The position numbers and the translations under genes are program-made. A model generated the notes under the pieces. The model searched no databases and had not been told where the DNA came from. It saw only the letters and a list, made by a program, of their open reading frames with translations. This document shows positions 16,587 to 25,000 of a stretch of DNA of 64,000 nt, piece after piece. Position 1 is the first letter of the stretch. Each line of letters begins with the position of its first letter. Origin of the DNA: an uncultured Muribaculaceae bacterium (GTDB lineage Bacteria > Bacteroidota > Bacteroidia > Bacteroidales > Muribaculaceae); assembly GCA_910577315.1 (NCBI GenBank), contig CAJTME010000001.1, positions 124,001-188,000 of the forward strand, written 5' to 3'.

Positions 16587-16970
16587 GTGGACTTAAGGAA
16601 ATTAATCGAGGAAATAGTTCCATGGCTGGTTATCGCGGCCATGTATCTGCCCTGGCTCAAGAAAAAACTGCGCAAGCAGAAGCAAGCCGCCGCCAAGGCG
16701 CCCGCGGCCCCGCGGCCCGTGGCTGCGCAGCCGGTGGAAAAGCCTCGGGAAAAGCGTTCCGTACTTCCCAAAACTGCCTCGTTCACTCCCGAACGCCCAG
16801 TGCGGCCCATTGTCTCGACCGACCTGCCCGAGGAAGGCATGCCGGCCATCGGACAACCGGCGCCCATGAAACCAGTGACCAACGAGCCACGCCAATTCTC
16901 GCCACGCCGCCGCGAGCTGCGCAAGGCCCTGCTGCTCGGCGAGATTCTCCAACCTAAATACCGATACTGA
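16587..16970 (+). CDS. Small membrane-anchored protein with basic, proline-rich tail; unknown function
   Basis: This 127-residue ORF begins with GTG. It has a short N-terminal hydrophobic helix (about residues 8-24, IVPWLVIAAMYLPWL), then a Lys/Gln/Ala-rich stretch, an Ala/Pro linker, and a C-terminal segment rich in Arg with RRRELRKALLLGEILQPKYRY. I do not recognise it and give no function. It is likely real: it has a well-placed promoter element, sits in a divergent gap with miaB, and its C-terminal RELRKALLLGEIL helix looks conserved-like. The GTG start is chosen because it gives the whole helix; an internal ATG (residue 19) would cut the helix. The CoA-transferase gene follows after 57 bases. 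Confidence 0.55.
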   Translation: MDLRKLIEEIVPWLVIAAMYLPWLKKKLRKQKQAAAKAPAAPRPVAAQPVEKPREKRSVLPKTASFTPERPVRPIVSTDLPEEGMPAIGQPAPMKPVTNEPRQFSPRRRELRKALLLGEILQPKYRY

Positions 16971-17027
16971 CCCAAACTACCTGAAAGACCATCTAATTAT
17001 CACGAAAATCAATTAATTATCTGTAAC

Positions 17028-18521
17028 ATGGCATACAATTATATCACGGCTCAAGAAGCCGCCGAAATGATTAAGGACGGCGACACCCTCGGACTGTCCG
17101 GTTTCACCGCACCCGGTGCTCCCAAGCTCATCACAGAGTTCATCGCTGCAAAAGCCGAGCGCGAACATGCCGAAGGCCGCCCCTTCAAGGTGAACTTGTT
17201 CACCGGTGCGTCCACCTCCGACCATGTCGACGGCGTCCTCTCCCGCGCCAACGCAATCAACATGCGCGCCCCCTATCAGAACGTGCCCGACCTGCGCAAG
17301 CGCATCAACTGCCACGACGTGCACTACTTCGACCGCCATCTGTCAGACATGGCCCAGGAAACACGCTATGGCTTCTACGGCAAGATTGACTATGCCATCA
17401 TCGAAGCGGCCGACATCACCCCCGACGGCGAGGTCATCCTCGGTTGCGGCGTGGGCAACATCCCCACCTTCGCAGCCATGGCCGACAAGATTTTCATCGA
17501 GCTCAACGCAAAACTCCCCCACTCGCTGCTCGGCATGCACGACATCTACATGCCCCTTGACCCGCCCTACCGCAAGGAAATCGCCATTTACAAGCCGTCG
17601 GACCGCATCGGCTCGCCCGTCCTCAAAATCGACCCGGCGAAAGTGGTGGGCATCGTGCGCACCGATTCGTACGACTGCGTGAAGCCATTCACCGAACCCG
17701 ACGCAGTTTCGAAACAGATTGGCGCCAACGTGGTGTCGTTCCTGCTCAGCCAATACAAGAACGGTGGCATCCCCAAAGAATTCCTTCCCTTGCAGAGCGG
17801 TGTGGGCAACGTGGCCAACGCCGTGCTCTATGACCTCGGCGAAAGCACCATCCTCCCCACCTTCCAGATGTACACCGAAGTTATCCAGGACGCCGTGCTC
17901 GAACTGATGAAGAAGGGCAAATGCTCGTTCGCATCGACATGCTCCATGACCTTCTCGGACAAGGTTGAGGAAGAACTGTTCGGCAACATCGACTTCTTCC
18001 ACGACAAAATCCTCATGCGCCCGGCCGAAATCTCCAACAACCCTGAGGTTATCCGCCGCCTGGGCGTTATCGCAATGAACACCGCGCTCGAAGCCGACAT
18101 CTTCGGCGGCGTGAACTCCACCCACGTTCTCGGCACCAAGATGATGAACGGCATCGGCGGTTCGGGCGACTTCACCCGCAACGCATACATCTCCATCTTC
18201 TCGTGCCCGTCGGTGACCAAGGGCGGCCTCATCTCCAACATCGTGCCGATGGTGGCCCACGCCGACCACTCGGAACACTCGGTTGACGTGCTCGTCACCG
18301 ACCAGGGCATCGCCGACCTCCGTCATCTCGATCCCGTCGACCGCGCATACGCCATCATCAACAACTGCGCCCATCCCGACTACCGCCCGCTGCTTCTCGA
18401 CTACATGAAGCTCGGCAAGGGCGGCCAGACTCCCCACGCGCTTCAGGCAGCTTTCGCCTTCCACGTGGCATTCAATGAAACCGGCGACATGCGCAACGTC
18501 GATTTCTCGAAATTCGCCTGA
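17028..18521 (+). CDS. Succinyl-CoA:acetate CoA-transferase (acetyl-CoA hydrolase/transferase family)
   Basis: This 497-residue cytosolic enzyme belongs to the Cat1/AarC class I CoA-transferases, which move CoA between succinate and acetate (or propionate). In Bacteroidales the family fits the succinate/propionate fermentation route. Recognisable regions are the N-terminal GLSGFTAPGAPK CoA-site loop, the region around GVGNIPTF, the loop QSGVGNVANAVLYDL, the catalytic-domain stretch FGGVNSTHVLGTKMMNGIGGSGDF, and HADHSEHSVDVLVTDQGIADLR near the end. The length is typical. Which acyl-CoA it prefers cannot be read from the sequence. A very long hairpin terminator follows directly. Confidence 0.92.
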   Translation: MAYNYITAQEAAEMIKDGDTLGLSGFTAPGAPKLITEFIAAKAEREHAEGRPFKVNLFTGASTSDHVDGVLSRANAINMRAPYQNVPDLRKRINCHDVHYFDRHLSDMAQETRYGFYGKIDYAIIEAADITPDGEVILGCGVGNIPTFAAMADKIFIELNAKLPHSLLGMHDIYMPLDPPYRKEIAIYKPSDRIGSPVLKIDPAKVVGIVRTDSYDCVKPFTEPDAVSKQIGANVVSFLLSQYKNGGIPKEFLPLQSGVGNVANAVLYDLGESTILPTFQMYTEVIQDAVLELMKKGKCSFASTCSMTFSDKVEEELFGNIDFFHDKILMRPAEISNNPEVIRRLGVIAMNTALEADIFGGVNSTHVLGTKMMNGIGGSGDFTRNAYISIFSCPSVTKGGLISNIVPMVAHADHSEHSVDVLVTDQGIADLRHLDPVDRAYAIINNCAHPDYRPLLLDYMKLGKGGQTPHALQAAFAFHVAFNETGDMRNVDFSKFA

Positions 18522-18545
18522 ATAAAGGACCTATCCTGAAAGCAT

Positions 18546-18595
18546 ATGCCAAAGGGCCGGTGTGCGTCGCACGACGCACACCGGCCCTTTGGCAT
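18546..18595. terminator. 23-bp perfect palindromic hairpin after the CoA-transferase gene
   Basis: The arms 18546-18568 and 18573-18595 are exact reverse complements with a four-base loop (gcac). No U-tract follows on the plus strand, so it is an unusual terminator or an mRNA 3'-end stabiliser. Confidence 0.65.
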
Positions 18596-18652
18596 GAACC
18601 CGTACAGCCTGCAGATTGTTGTGTTTTAAAAGAATCTTAAAAACACACTCCT

Positions 18653-19603
18653 ATGCTTAAACAATTATTTCAAGTTCTCCTGACCGCAGGCCCGATATTA
18701 TTTGCGACGCAATCCTACGCGCAATCCGAATCACCATACATCATTGTGGCTGACGAAATGGGCAACCTCCCGACAGATGCCGACGGCAATTACACCCTGA
18801 TAACAATGAACGCCGTAGCCGTAGGCGATGAAACGCATTATACGGCAAGCAATGTCGATGTCCCCTCGGGAATGTTTGCGATATATGCCAAAGACGCAAG
18901 CGGCGGTAACGATACATTTTACCAGCTCACACCATGGGCTGTCACCCCCATCGTCTGCGGAGACGCATTCCCAAATCCTGTATCAATCGTGATGGCGAAA
19001 AACGCCATCATCGAACTCCCCGAGGCTGGCACCTACAACTTCGATTTCTTCGACCGCAAGGTGCTCGGCACAGGCTACCACCAAATTGCGGCCACAAACG
19101 TGAACAAGACCATCTATCCGAAGCAACTGTACCTGATTTCAGGCTCGACAACCATTACACTCCCTGAAATCAGCGGCGAACCCGGATGCTACTATGCCCT
19201 CGCCGAACTCCCCGCCTCGTTCCAGCTTAGCTACGAGACGCAACTTTACGAAATGTATTCGTTTGGCCCCGTCGACGCCAACGAAACCACACTCGAAGCC
19301 GGCCAGCAATGCAAAATAGCTCACGGCGTCAACTTTTCGTCAAAATTCACCGCGGGCGCAACCGCTAAAAGCGCCAGCAACATGAGCGACATCTACGTCA
19401 GGCTCAATCCCGAATCGGATATGTTTATCCAGCTCGCACTTCCCGGCATGACAGGCATCCATTCCGCCACAGCCACCGTCGATGACGCAGAGACCGAATA
19501 CTACACCTTATCCGGCATCTGCCTCGGGGCAAGCCGTCCTACGGCGTCGGGAGTCTATATCGTACGCAACGGAACATCCGTAACAAAAACCATAATTCGC
19601 TAA
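18653..19603 (+). CDS. Secreted protein of unknown function with T9SS-type C-terminal tail
   Basis: The 316-residue protein has a Sec signal peptide (about 1-23, ending SYAQ) and an exported, beta-rich body that I do not recognise. The last ~35 residues (EYYTLSGICLG, then SGVYIVRNG and KTIIR) match the pattern of short Bacteroidales T9SS sorting tails, so export through SprA and surface attachment or release is inferred. Body sequence has repeated aromatic and acidic positions (SPYIIVADEMGNLP, then YFQ-like strands), but no catalytic motif is seen. No TAnnTTTG element was found in front of it. It stands alone between two exceptionally long perfect hairpins (18546-18595 and 19608-19669). Confidence 0.65.
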   Translation: MLKQLFQVLLTAGPILFATQSYAQSESPYIIVADEMGNLPTDADGNYTLITMNAVAVGDETHYTASNVDVPSGMFAIYAKDASGGNDTFYQLTPWAVTPIVCGDAFPNPVSIVMAKNAIIELPEAGTYNFDFFDRKVLGTGYHQIAATNVNKTIYPKQLYLISGSTTITLPEISGEPGCYYALAELPASFQLSYETQLYEMYSFGPVDANETTLEAGQQCKIAHGVNFSSKFTAGATAKSASNMSDIYVRLNPESDMFIQLALPGMTGIHSATATVDDAETEYYTLSGICLGASRPTASGVYIVRNGTSVTKTIIR

Positions 19604-19607
19604 TGCG

Positions 19608-19669
19608 CCTGTAAAAACAGCCCGGGGACCGAGTTCCATGAAACTCGGTCCCCGGGCTGTTTTTACAGG
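19608..19669. terminator. 28-bp perfect hairpin, bidirectional terminator
   Basis: The arms 19608-19635 and 19642-19669 are exact reverse complements with a six-base loop (ccatga). Runs of five A and five T lie in the arms, so the structure suits termination of both convergent genes. It starts four bases after the plus-strand stop and ends three bases before the minus-strand stop. Confidence 0.75.
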
Positions 19670-19672
19670 GAC

Positions 19673-20224
19673 TCACCAATGATTGTAATGCACAGCGTCT
19701 GGATTCCATTTATCGCGCGGTTGCTGTTTACGGGCCGGGCGACCAACCACTATTACATTGAGTGGATAGATGTCTGCCGGTAATCCAAGAATGTCCCTGA
19801 CGGTTTTCTCGCGGTCGGCATGCGGAAACACGCTCGTCCACACAGCGCCCAGACCGAAAGCATTCGCCGCTATCAATATGTTTTCCGACGCGGCCGACAA
19901 ATCCTGCACCCAAAGCGGCTCATCATCACCCGACAGAAATTTGTCGCCCACACCGCATGACACTATGGCAAGCGGTGCCCTCGACAGCATCCGCGCATAG
20001 GGCAATGCCGCTCCAAGCCGGTCGAGCACATCGCGGTCGTTAACAACCACAAATGCCCACGGCTGGCTGTTGACCGCCGTCGGCGCCGACATGGCCGCAC
20101 GCAGCAACGCCTCCACAAGCACCTCCGGCACAGGTGCGTCATTAAGATATTGCCTGACACTGGTTCGTGTCACAATGGCATCATAAGCCTCATTTTTATT
20201 TGGATTTATCTTGTCGGTTGTCAT
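19673..20224 (-). CDS. Nitroreductase family flavoprotein
   Basis: This 183-residue protein belongs to the FMN-dependent nitroreductase superfamily, cytosolic NAD(P)H oxidoreductases that reduce nitroaromatics, quinones or flavins. The N-terminal FMN-binding signature RTSVRQYLN (about 20-28) and the SAPTAVNSQPWAFVVV segment (about 46-61) are clear, as is the later AASENILIAANAFGLGAVWTSVFP helix and the C-terminal VVVGRPA loop. The length matches short, single-domain dimers. The physiological substrate is unknown. It would be transcribed from a promoter at 20437-20444, giving a leader of about 200 bases with a terminator-like hairpin in it, so premature termination may control its expression. 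Confidence 0.88.
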   Translation of the reverse strand: MTTDKINPNKNEAYDAIVTRTSVRQYLNDAPVPEVLVEALLRAAMSAPTAVNSQPWAFVVVNDRDVLDRLGAALPYARMLSRAPLAIVSCGVGDKFLSGDDEPLWVQDLSAASENILIAANAFGLGAVWTSVFPHADREKTVRDILGLPADIYPLNVIVVGRPARKQQPRDKWNPDAVHYNHW

Positions 20225-20319
20225 ATCGGAACCCTTTCATATATAATATTGTGTATTTTACTATAAAACACACAATACCTTTGATAAGTTGGATTCCAAA
20301 TGCCCCCGAAACCTTACAT

Positions 20320-20432
20320 AAAAAAATAGCCAAGCTATGTTCAGCCCCCGGATTGGGGCTGAAAGAGCTTGGACAAAACAACTTTTTTAACTTAAAAACG
20401 ACAACTAATGGAAATAGAAAAAACTACCTAAC
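20320..20432 (-). ncRNA. Candidate small RNA or transcription attenuator upstream of the nitroreductase gene
   Basis: The gap 20225-20668 holds no convincing gene. On the minus strand a -7 element (20437-20444) would start RNA near 20431. That RNA would fold into a stem ccaagct/agcttgg (20366-20372 with 20330-20336) enclosing ttcagcccc/ggggctgaa (20355-20363 with 20340-20348), followed directly by a run of seven U (20320-20326). This is a good intrinsic terminator about 100 bases into the leader of the nitroreductase gene. The product could be a short independent RNA or a leader with attenuation. A plus-strand TACCTTTG at 20276-20283 makes transcription in the other direction also conceivable. 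Confidence 0.4.
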
Positions 20433-20436
20433 GCTG

Positions 20437-20444
20437 CAAAGTTA
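20437..20444 (-). promoter_or_regulatory. -7 promoter element for the candidate small RNA/nitroreductase leader
   Basis: Read on the minus strand this is TAACTTTG, a perfect TAnnTTTG. It points toward the hairpin and the nitroreductase gene. Confidence 0.5.
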
Positions 20445-20632
20445 AAGCAATATTATGATTTGACAAGAATATTATAGTTAAAATACGTTAATTAGAATAC
20501 AATTTGCCATATTGTAAGCAAAATCGCAGAAAAATTATGTTAACTCAGGGGCGCCGCTTGCAAAATGACAGACATGGTTTCTCAAATTCCATAGATATTG
20601 CCACCGTTTGCTGCCGTTTTACAAATTTTTTA

Positions 20633-20640
20633 TAACTTTG
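20633..20640 (+). promoter_or_regulatory. -7 promoter element for the alternative GlmU gene
   Basis: TAACTTTG matches TAnnTTTG; a TTTG at 20607-20610 lies 22 bases upstream. The start codon at 20669 would follow a leader of about 20 bases. Confidence 0.6.
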
Positions 20641-20668
20641 TGCCAGTAAACCAAAATCAACAGCAAAA

Positions 20669-21823
20669 ATGGGTATAATCATTTACGATTCCGCAGACGT
20701 GCGGGAAAACCTGCTCCCTATCACATATACACGCCCGGTAGGCGCAATAAGGATGGGCCTCTGCACCATGGCCGAACGCTGGCAAGCCTTTCTTCCGGGC
20801 GAATACGGGTGGCACACCCAGGATTACCTCACCGAATTATTTCCACCGCTCGACCACACCGACGAAACCACGCTCTACATAGCCGGCAACGTAATCGCCA
20901 CCCGGGAACTTGCCGCCGCTGTGGCCGCGCTCCGACCTGGCGAAACTCTGCGCAAAGGCACAGCCGAGATAGCCCGCAGGGGAAACGGAGGCACGGACAT
21001 ACATTTTGACGGTGACGTCATACTAATAGAACATGTCTATGATATTTTCGGCAAAAACGCCGAAGTCCTCCGCCTTGATTTTGAACGGGTAACCGCCGGC
21101 CGCACTTCCTGCCCCATCGACCCGACCAACACCGTGCTGGGCGACCGGTCGCTCGTGTTCATCGAGGAAGGCGCCACCGTCGAAGCCTCAACCCTCAACA
21201 CACGCCAGGGCCCCATTTACATAGGCAAGGACGCGACGGTGATGGAAGGATGCCGGCTGCGAGGCCCGATTGCCATGTGCGAGCACTCGCAAGCCAATAT
21301 GGGCACCCTGCTGTACGGAGCCACCACCCTCGGTCCATGGTGCAAGGTCGGCGGCGAAATCAACAATATCGTAATGCTGGGCTACGCGAACAAGGCCCAC
21401 GACGGATTCCTCGGCAACGCCGTGATAGGCGAATGGTGCAACCTCGGGGCCGGCACCGTAGCCTCAAACCTGAAAAACGACTACACCGAAATCAAACTCT
21501 GGAACTATCCCGCACGGCGTTTCCTGCGCACAGGCCTTCAGTTCTGCGGCCTCATAATGGGCGACCATTCCAAGAGCGCGATCAACACATCGTTCAATAC
21601 CGCGACGGTCGTGGGCGTGGGTTGCAACATCGTCAGTGAAGGCATGCCGAGGGTCTTCATTCCATCGTTCCTTAAAGGCGGCACATCGGGATTCGACAAT
21701 GTGAACCTCACTGAATTTTTCGCCATCGCCCAGCGCGTTATGGCACGTCGCGGCATAACCCTAAGCGACGCCCACCGCAATCTGTTCCAGTCCATATTCG
21801 ACTTTGCCGACAGGTATAAATAA
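20669..21823 (+). CDS. Bacteroidota-type alternative GlmU (putative sugar nucleotidyltransferase/acetyltransferase)
   Basis: This 384-residue protein matches the alternative bacterial GlmU family, proposed to combine glucosamine-1-phosphate N-acetyltransferase and UDP-GlcNAc pyrophosphorylase roles in Bacteroidota. The N-terminal half begins IIIYDSADVRENLLPITYTRPVGAIRMG, a degenerate nucleotidyltransferase start. The C-terminal half, from about residue 165, is a left-handed beta-helix of hexapeptide repeats (GPIYIGKDATVMEGCRLRGPIAM, then NAVIGEWCNLGAGTVASNLKNDY). The GAGT-NLKNDY segment is typical of the acetyltransferase site. The function is family-based; this particular protein is untested. 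It has its own promoter, and the gene is followed by a palindrome at 21849-21887. Confidence 0.85.
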   Translation: MGIIIYDSADVRENLLPITYTRPVGAIRMGLCTMAERWQAFLPGEYGWHTQDYLTELFPPLDHTDETTLYIAGNVIATRELAAAVAALRPGETLRKGTAEIARRGNGGTDIHFDGDVILIEHVYDIFGKNAEVLRLDFERVTAGRTSCPIDPTNTVLGDRSLVFIEEGATVEASTLNTRQGPIYIGKDATVMEGCRLRGPIAMCEHSQANMGTLLYGATTLGPWCKVGGEINNIVMLGYANKAHDGFLGNAVIGEWCNLGAGTVASNLKNDYTEIKLWNYPARRFLRTGLQFCGLIMGDHSKSAINTSFNTATVVGVGCNIVSEGMPRVFIPSFLKGGTSGFDNVNLTEFFAIAQRVMARRGITLSDAHRNLFQSIFDFADRYK

Positions 21824-21848
21824 CCGAAAGTGCAAAAGTTTCTTAAAA

Positions 21849-21887
21849 ATACATAATTTAGTGGACGTCAGCCACTAAATTATGTAT
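21849..21887. promoter_or_regulatory. 16-bp perfect palindrome overlapping the promoter of the GLUG protein gene
   Basis: Arms 21849-21864 and 21872-21887 are exact reverse complements with a seven-base loop (acgtcag). The right arm supplies the first three bases of the -7 element at 21885-21892. It may be an operator, or a terminator for the upstream gene, though no strong U-tract follows. Confidence 0.6.
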
Positions 21888-21892
21888 CTTTG
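21885..21892 (+). promoter_or_regulatory. -7 promoter element for the GLUG-repeat protein gene
   Basis: TATCTTTG matches TAnnTTTG. Transcription would start near 21899, giving a leader of about 120 bases to the ATG at 22022. Confidence 0.6.
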
Positions 21893-22021
21893 TGTAGGAA
21901 AAGTCAATGCTTGCAATTTTTTCTGTAATCATTGTTGTTTTTTCCTTCCAGACACCCTGCACATACGCACAAAATACTACCAAACAATATTTATACACCA
22001 ATCTATTCCCCTACCAAGCTC

Positions 22022-25000
22022 ATGGTAAAATTATTCGCACTGTCGGCCGCGTTGCTTGCGACTTCCGCAACATTCGCCGCCCCCGCCGTGACACCGGCAC
22101 AGGCTAAGGCTCTGGCGGAACGGAATTCCACACCTTTCCCCTACGCCCAAAAATTCCAGCCCAAGGAAGGCCTTGCCAATCCGGATTCCAAGTTTGCAAA
22201 AGCCAAAGTGGCCGCAAACCCGAACATCACCACAATGCCTTCGGGCGACGAACTCAGCTACATGCAGTCGCCTACCGGAGAAACGTGGTTCTACAACATG
22301 CAGGAAGTATATACCGAAGTCGACCACGAGGCCTGGACCGAACGTGTCCTCACCGGCTTTGACCTCACCGTCTACGACGCCAACCTCCGCGAAATCGGCA
22401 AAGTTCACGACGACATAGAGCTCGAAGGCGAGCAGACCAGCATACGAGCCATCATGGTGGACGCCTCGCTGACTCAGAAATTTTTCAACTCTGACAGCAA
22501 GTATGAAGTTGTCGTAGCCGTTGCCGCCGCCAATCCCAACTACCAAGTGGACTACTATTCACTGGTGTACTCCATCGGTGCTGCGGCAGATGAAAACGGC
22601 AACACCCCACGCATCGGCCGCTTCGACGGATATATCTGCGCATCGGTAAACGCTCCCATGGACGGTGAAGACTTCTACCTTTCATTCATCCAGGAGGGTT
22701 TTGATCCTGACAAATACGATGACACCGACGCATCGCTGGGCGATGAATTCACCCAGTATGCCGCCAGCATGTATGTAGAAGTAACGACATACAAGAAGGG
22801 CGGATGGTCTGGCGCTCCCCAGCCTGTTGGCACCAACCGTATTTACCTGCCCAATCTTCCCGGCGACCAGCAGAACGCACCGTTCTTCATGGCGACCGTA
22901 AAGAACGGCGCCCCCACATTTGTCGTATCCTACTATGAAAACTGGTATTTCGACAACGCAGTAGGCCCGACCTGGGACGAAAGCCTTTCCGGCACCACCG
23001 GCATGCCCAACAAAGACAACAACCTCGTGGTTGATGTCTTCACCATCGCTCCCGGTTCGTCGCAGATGACCCTCAAGCAATCCACCAAAATCTTTGCCGA
23101 CCAGGAAGACGAAAACGAAGATGTGCTCATGCGCTATTACAGCATCGGCAGCCTGGCGTTTGACGACGATCTTCTCGCCGACGGCACCCTGCTCATCACA
23201 CTTCAGAAATACCTCCGAAGCGATGACGACAACACCCTCGACTCCTATTATCATTACTCGGCCGACGGTGAACTCATCGACATCATCGCCGAAGATGTGT
23301 CGGGCATGTACTTCATGAGCGACCTCGCCGGCTACGAACCACAGGTTCTGCTCATCTCGCTCGACGAGACCGTAGTCAACCCCGACGGCTCGGTAGGAGC
23401 ATCGACCGGCACCTACACGTTCGTCGACATCTATTCCGGCACAACCGCCTTCGAAACAGCATCGGTTGTGGGCTCATTCCAGCTCAAGTCCAATGTCGAC
23501 CGCTATCCCGTGGGCAACTCATACGAATATGCCTTCGAGACCATGCAGGCCTACTATGATGAAGACCGCAACGTAATCGAGCAGATCGTATGGCTCAACC
23601 TCGACGGAGAAATCTCGCACATCGACAAGCTCAACATCGGCAAGGACGTCGCAATCGCCCAGCCTTACATTGCTTCCGAAGCCCTTTCGCCCTATCTTTT
23701 CGACACCAACGAAGCCCGCGAATACATGTGGCTCGTCAAGCGCTATGTGGGTAATGCATCGCAGACCGCCGAAGAGCTCATCATCGTGAACACCGAGGGC
23801 GAAACCATCCTCACCATCGGTCAGGATGCCGAGAAGGGCGCGCTTTCAAACATCGGCCTCATCAACATCGACACCAATCCCAAACTCTCCATCCTCTACC
23901 GCGACGTAAACTGGGTTCAGACCAACGATTTCTATGACCTGCCCCTCACCAAGTTCGGTCAGGGCGGCGACGGCACTGCCGAAAATCCCTATAAGATTGC
24001 CTCATACGGAGACTTCGCTGAAATCGCCAAAAACACCATGGCCCACTATGAACTCGTAGCCGACCTCGACGCTTCCGGCCATAAGCTCCCGGCTATCACC
24101 GGTCAGTTCACCGGCTCGCTCAACGGCAACGGCCACACCATCAGCGGCCTCACCACCGCCAATGGCAGCATCTTCTCATCGCTCGGCAATGGCGCTGTGG
24201 TCTCAGACATCAAGTTTGTTGGCGCCACCATGGAGAATCCCTCCAGCACCACAGGCTTCATCGCAAATATGGCAACTGGCGCAAAGGTCACCGACATACA
24301 CGTATATGGCCTGGCCATCGACAACGCCGATGCTGACTGCACATTCGGCGGTCTTGTCGGCCTCGCAGCCCTCAACACCTTCATCTACAACAGCTCGATC
24401 AGCTCGGCCAACATCAACCTTCCGAAAGCCTATGGCTTGGGCGGTATAGCAGGTCAGCTGCGCACAGGCGCCACAGTGAGCGCATGCTCGTTCTCCGGCG
24501 CAATCAATGCAGAATCGGAGGTTGGCGGCATTGTAGGCCAGCAGGACGCCGACGGTTCAATCTTCAACTGTCACGTTGATGCCGACATCACAGCCATGAA
24601 CACCATCGGCGGTATCGTCGGCAACTCGGCCGGTGCCGTGATTGAAAAATGCTATGTCGAAGGCTCCATCAAAGCCAACGGCAACACATCTTCATACAAT
24701 GACAACGGTCCATGTGCAGGCGGTCTCGTAGGTTCGCTCAACGCCCGCTTCTCTACTGGCGCAGACGGCTCTCAGACTGTCAACTCAGAGAAAATCATAA
24801 AGAACAACTTCGTGAACCTCTCTTCTCTCGAAGGCTATACACCCACAACTCCCGAGCGTTGGCCTAACCAGCAGAACACCCTCCACCGTCTTGTAGGCCG
24901 TTCGTTCGCACAATACGAACCCGAACCCACCGGCTATGACGAATGGGACGAGCCCTCATACGAAGGCAGCGTAGCCCGCCCCGCCGAAGGTGGTCTCGAC

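Noticed and set aside
17343..18464. 373-codon minus-strand frame opposite the CoA-transferase gene
   Set aside because: Shadow of a strongly supported gene; Val/Gly/His/Glu-rich translation without motifs.
20167..20445. 92-codon plus-strand frame in the gap before the GlmU gene
   Set aside because: It overlaps the start of the nitroreductase gene, has no recognisable features, and the region is better explained by a structured RNA.
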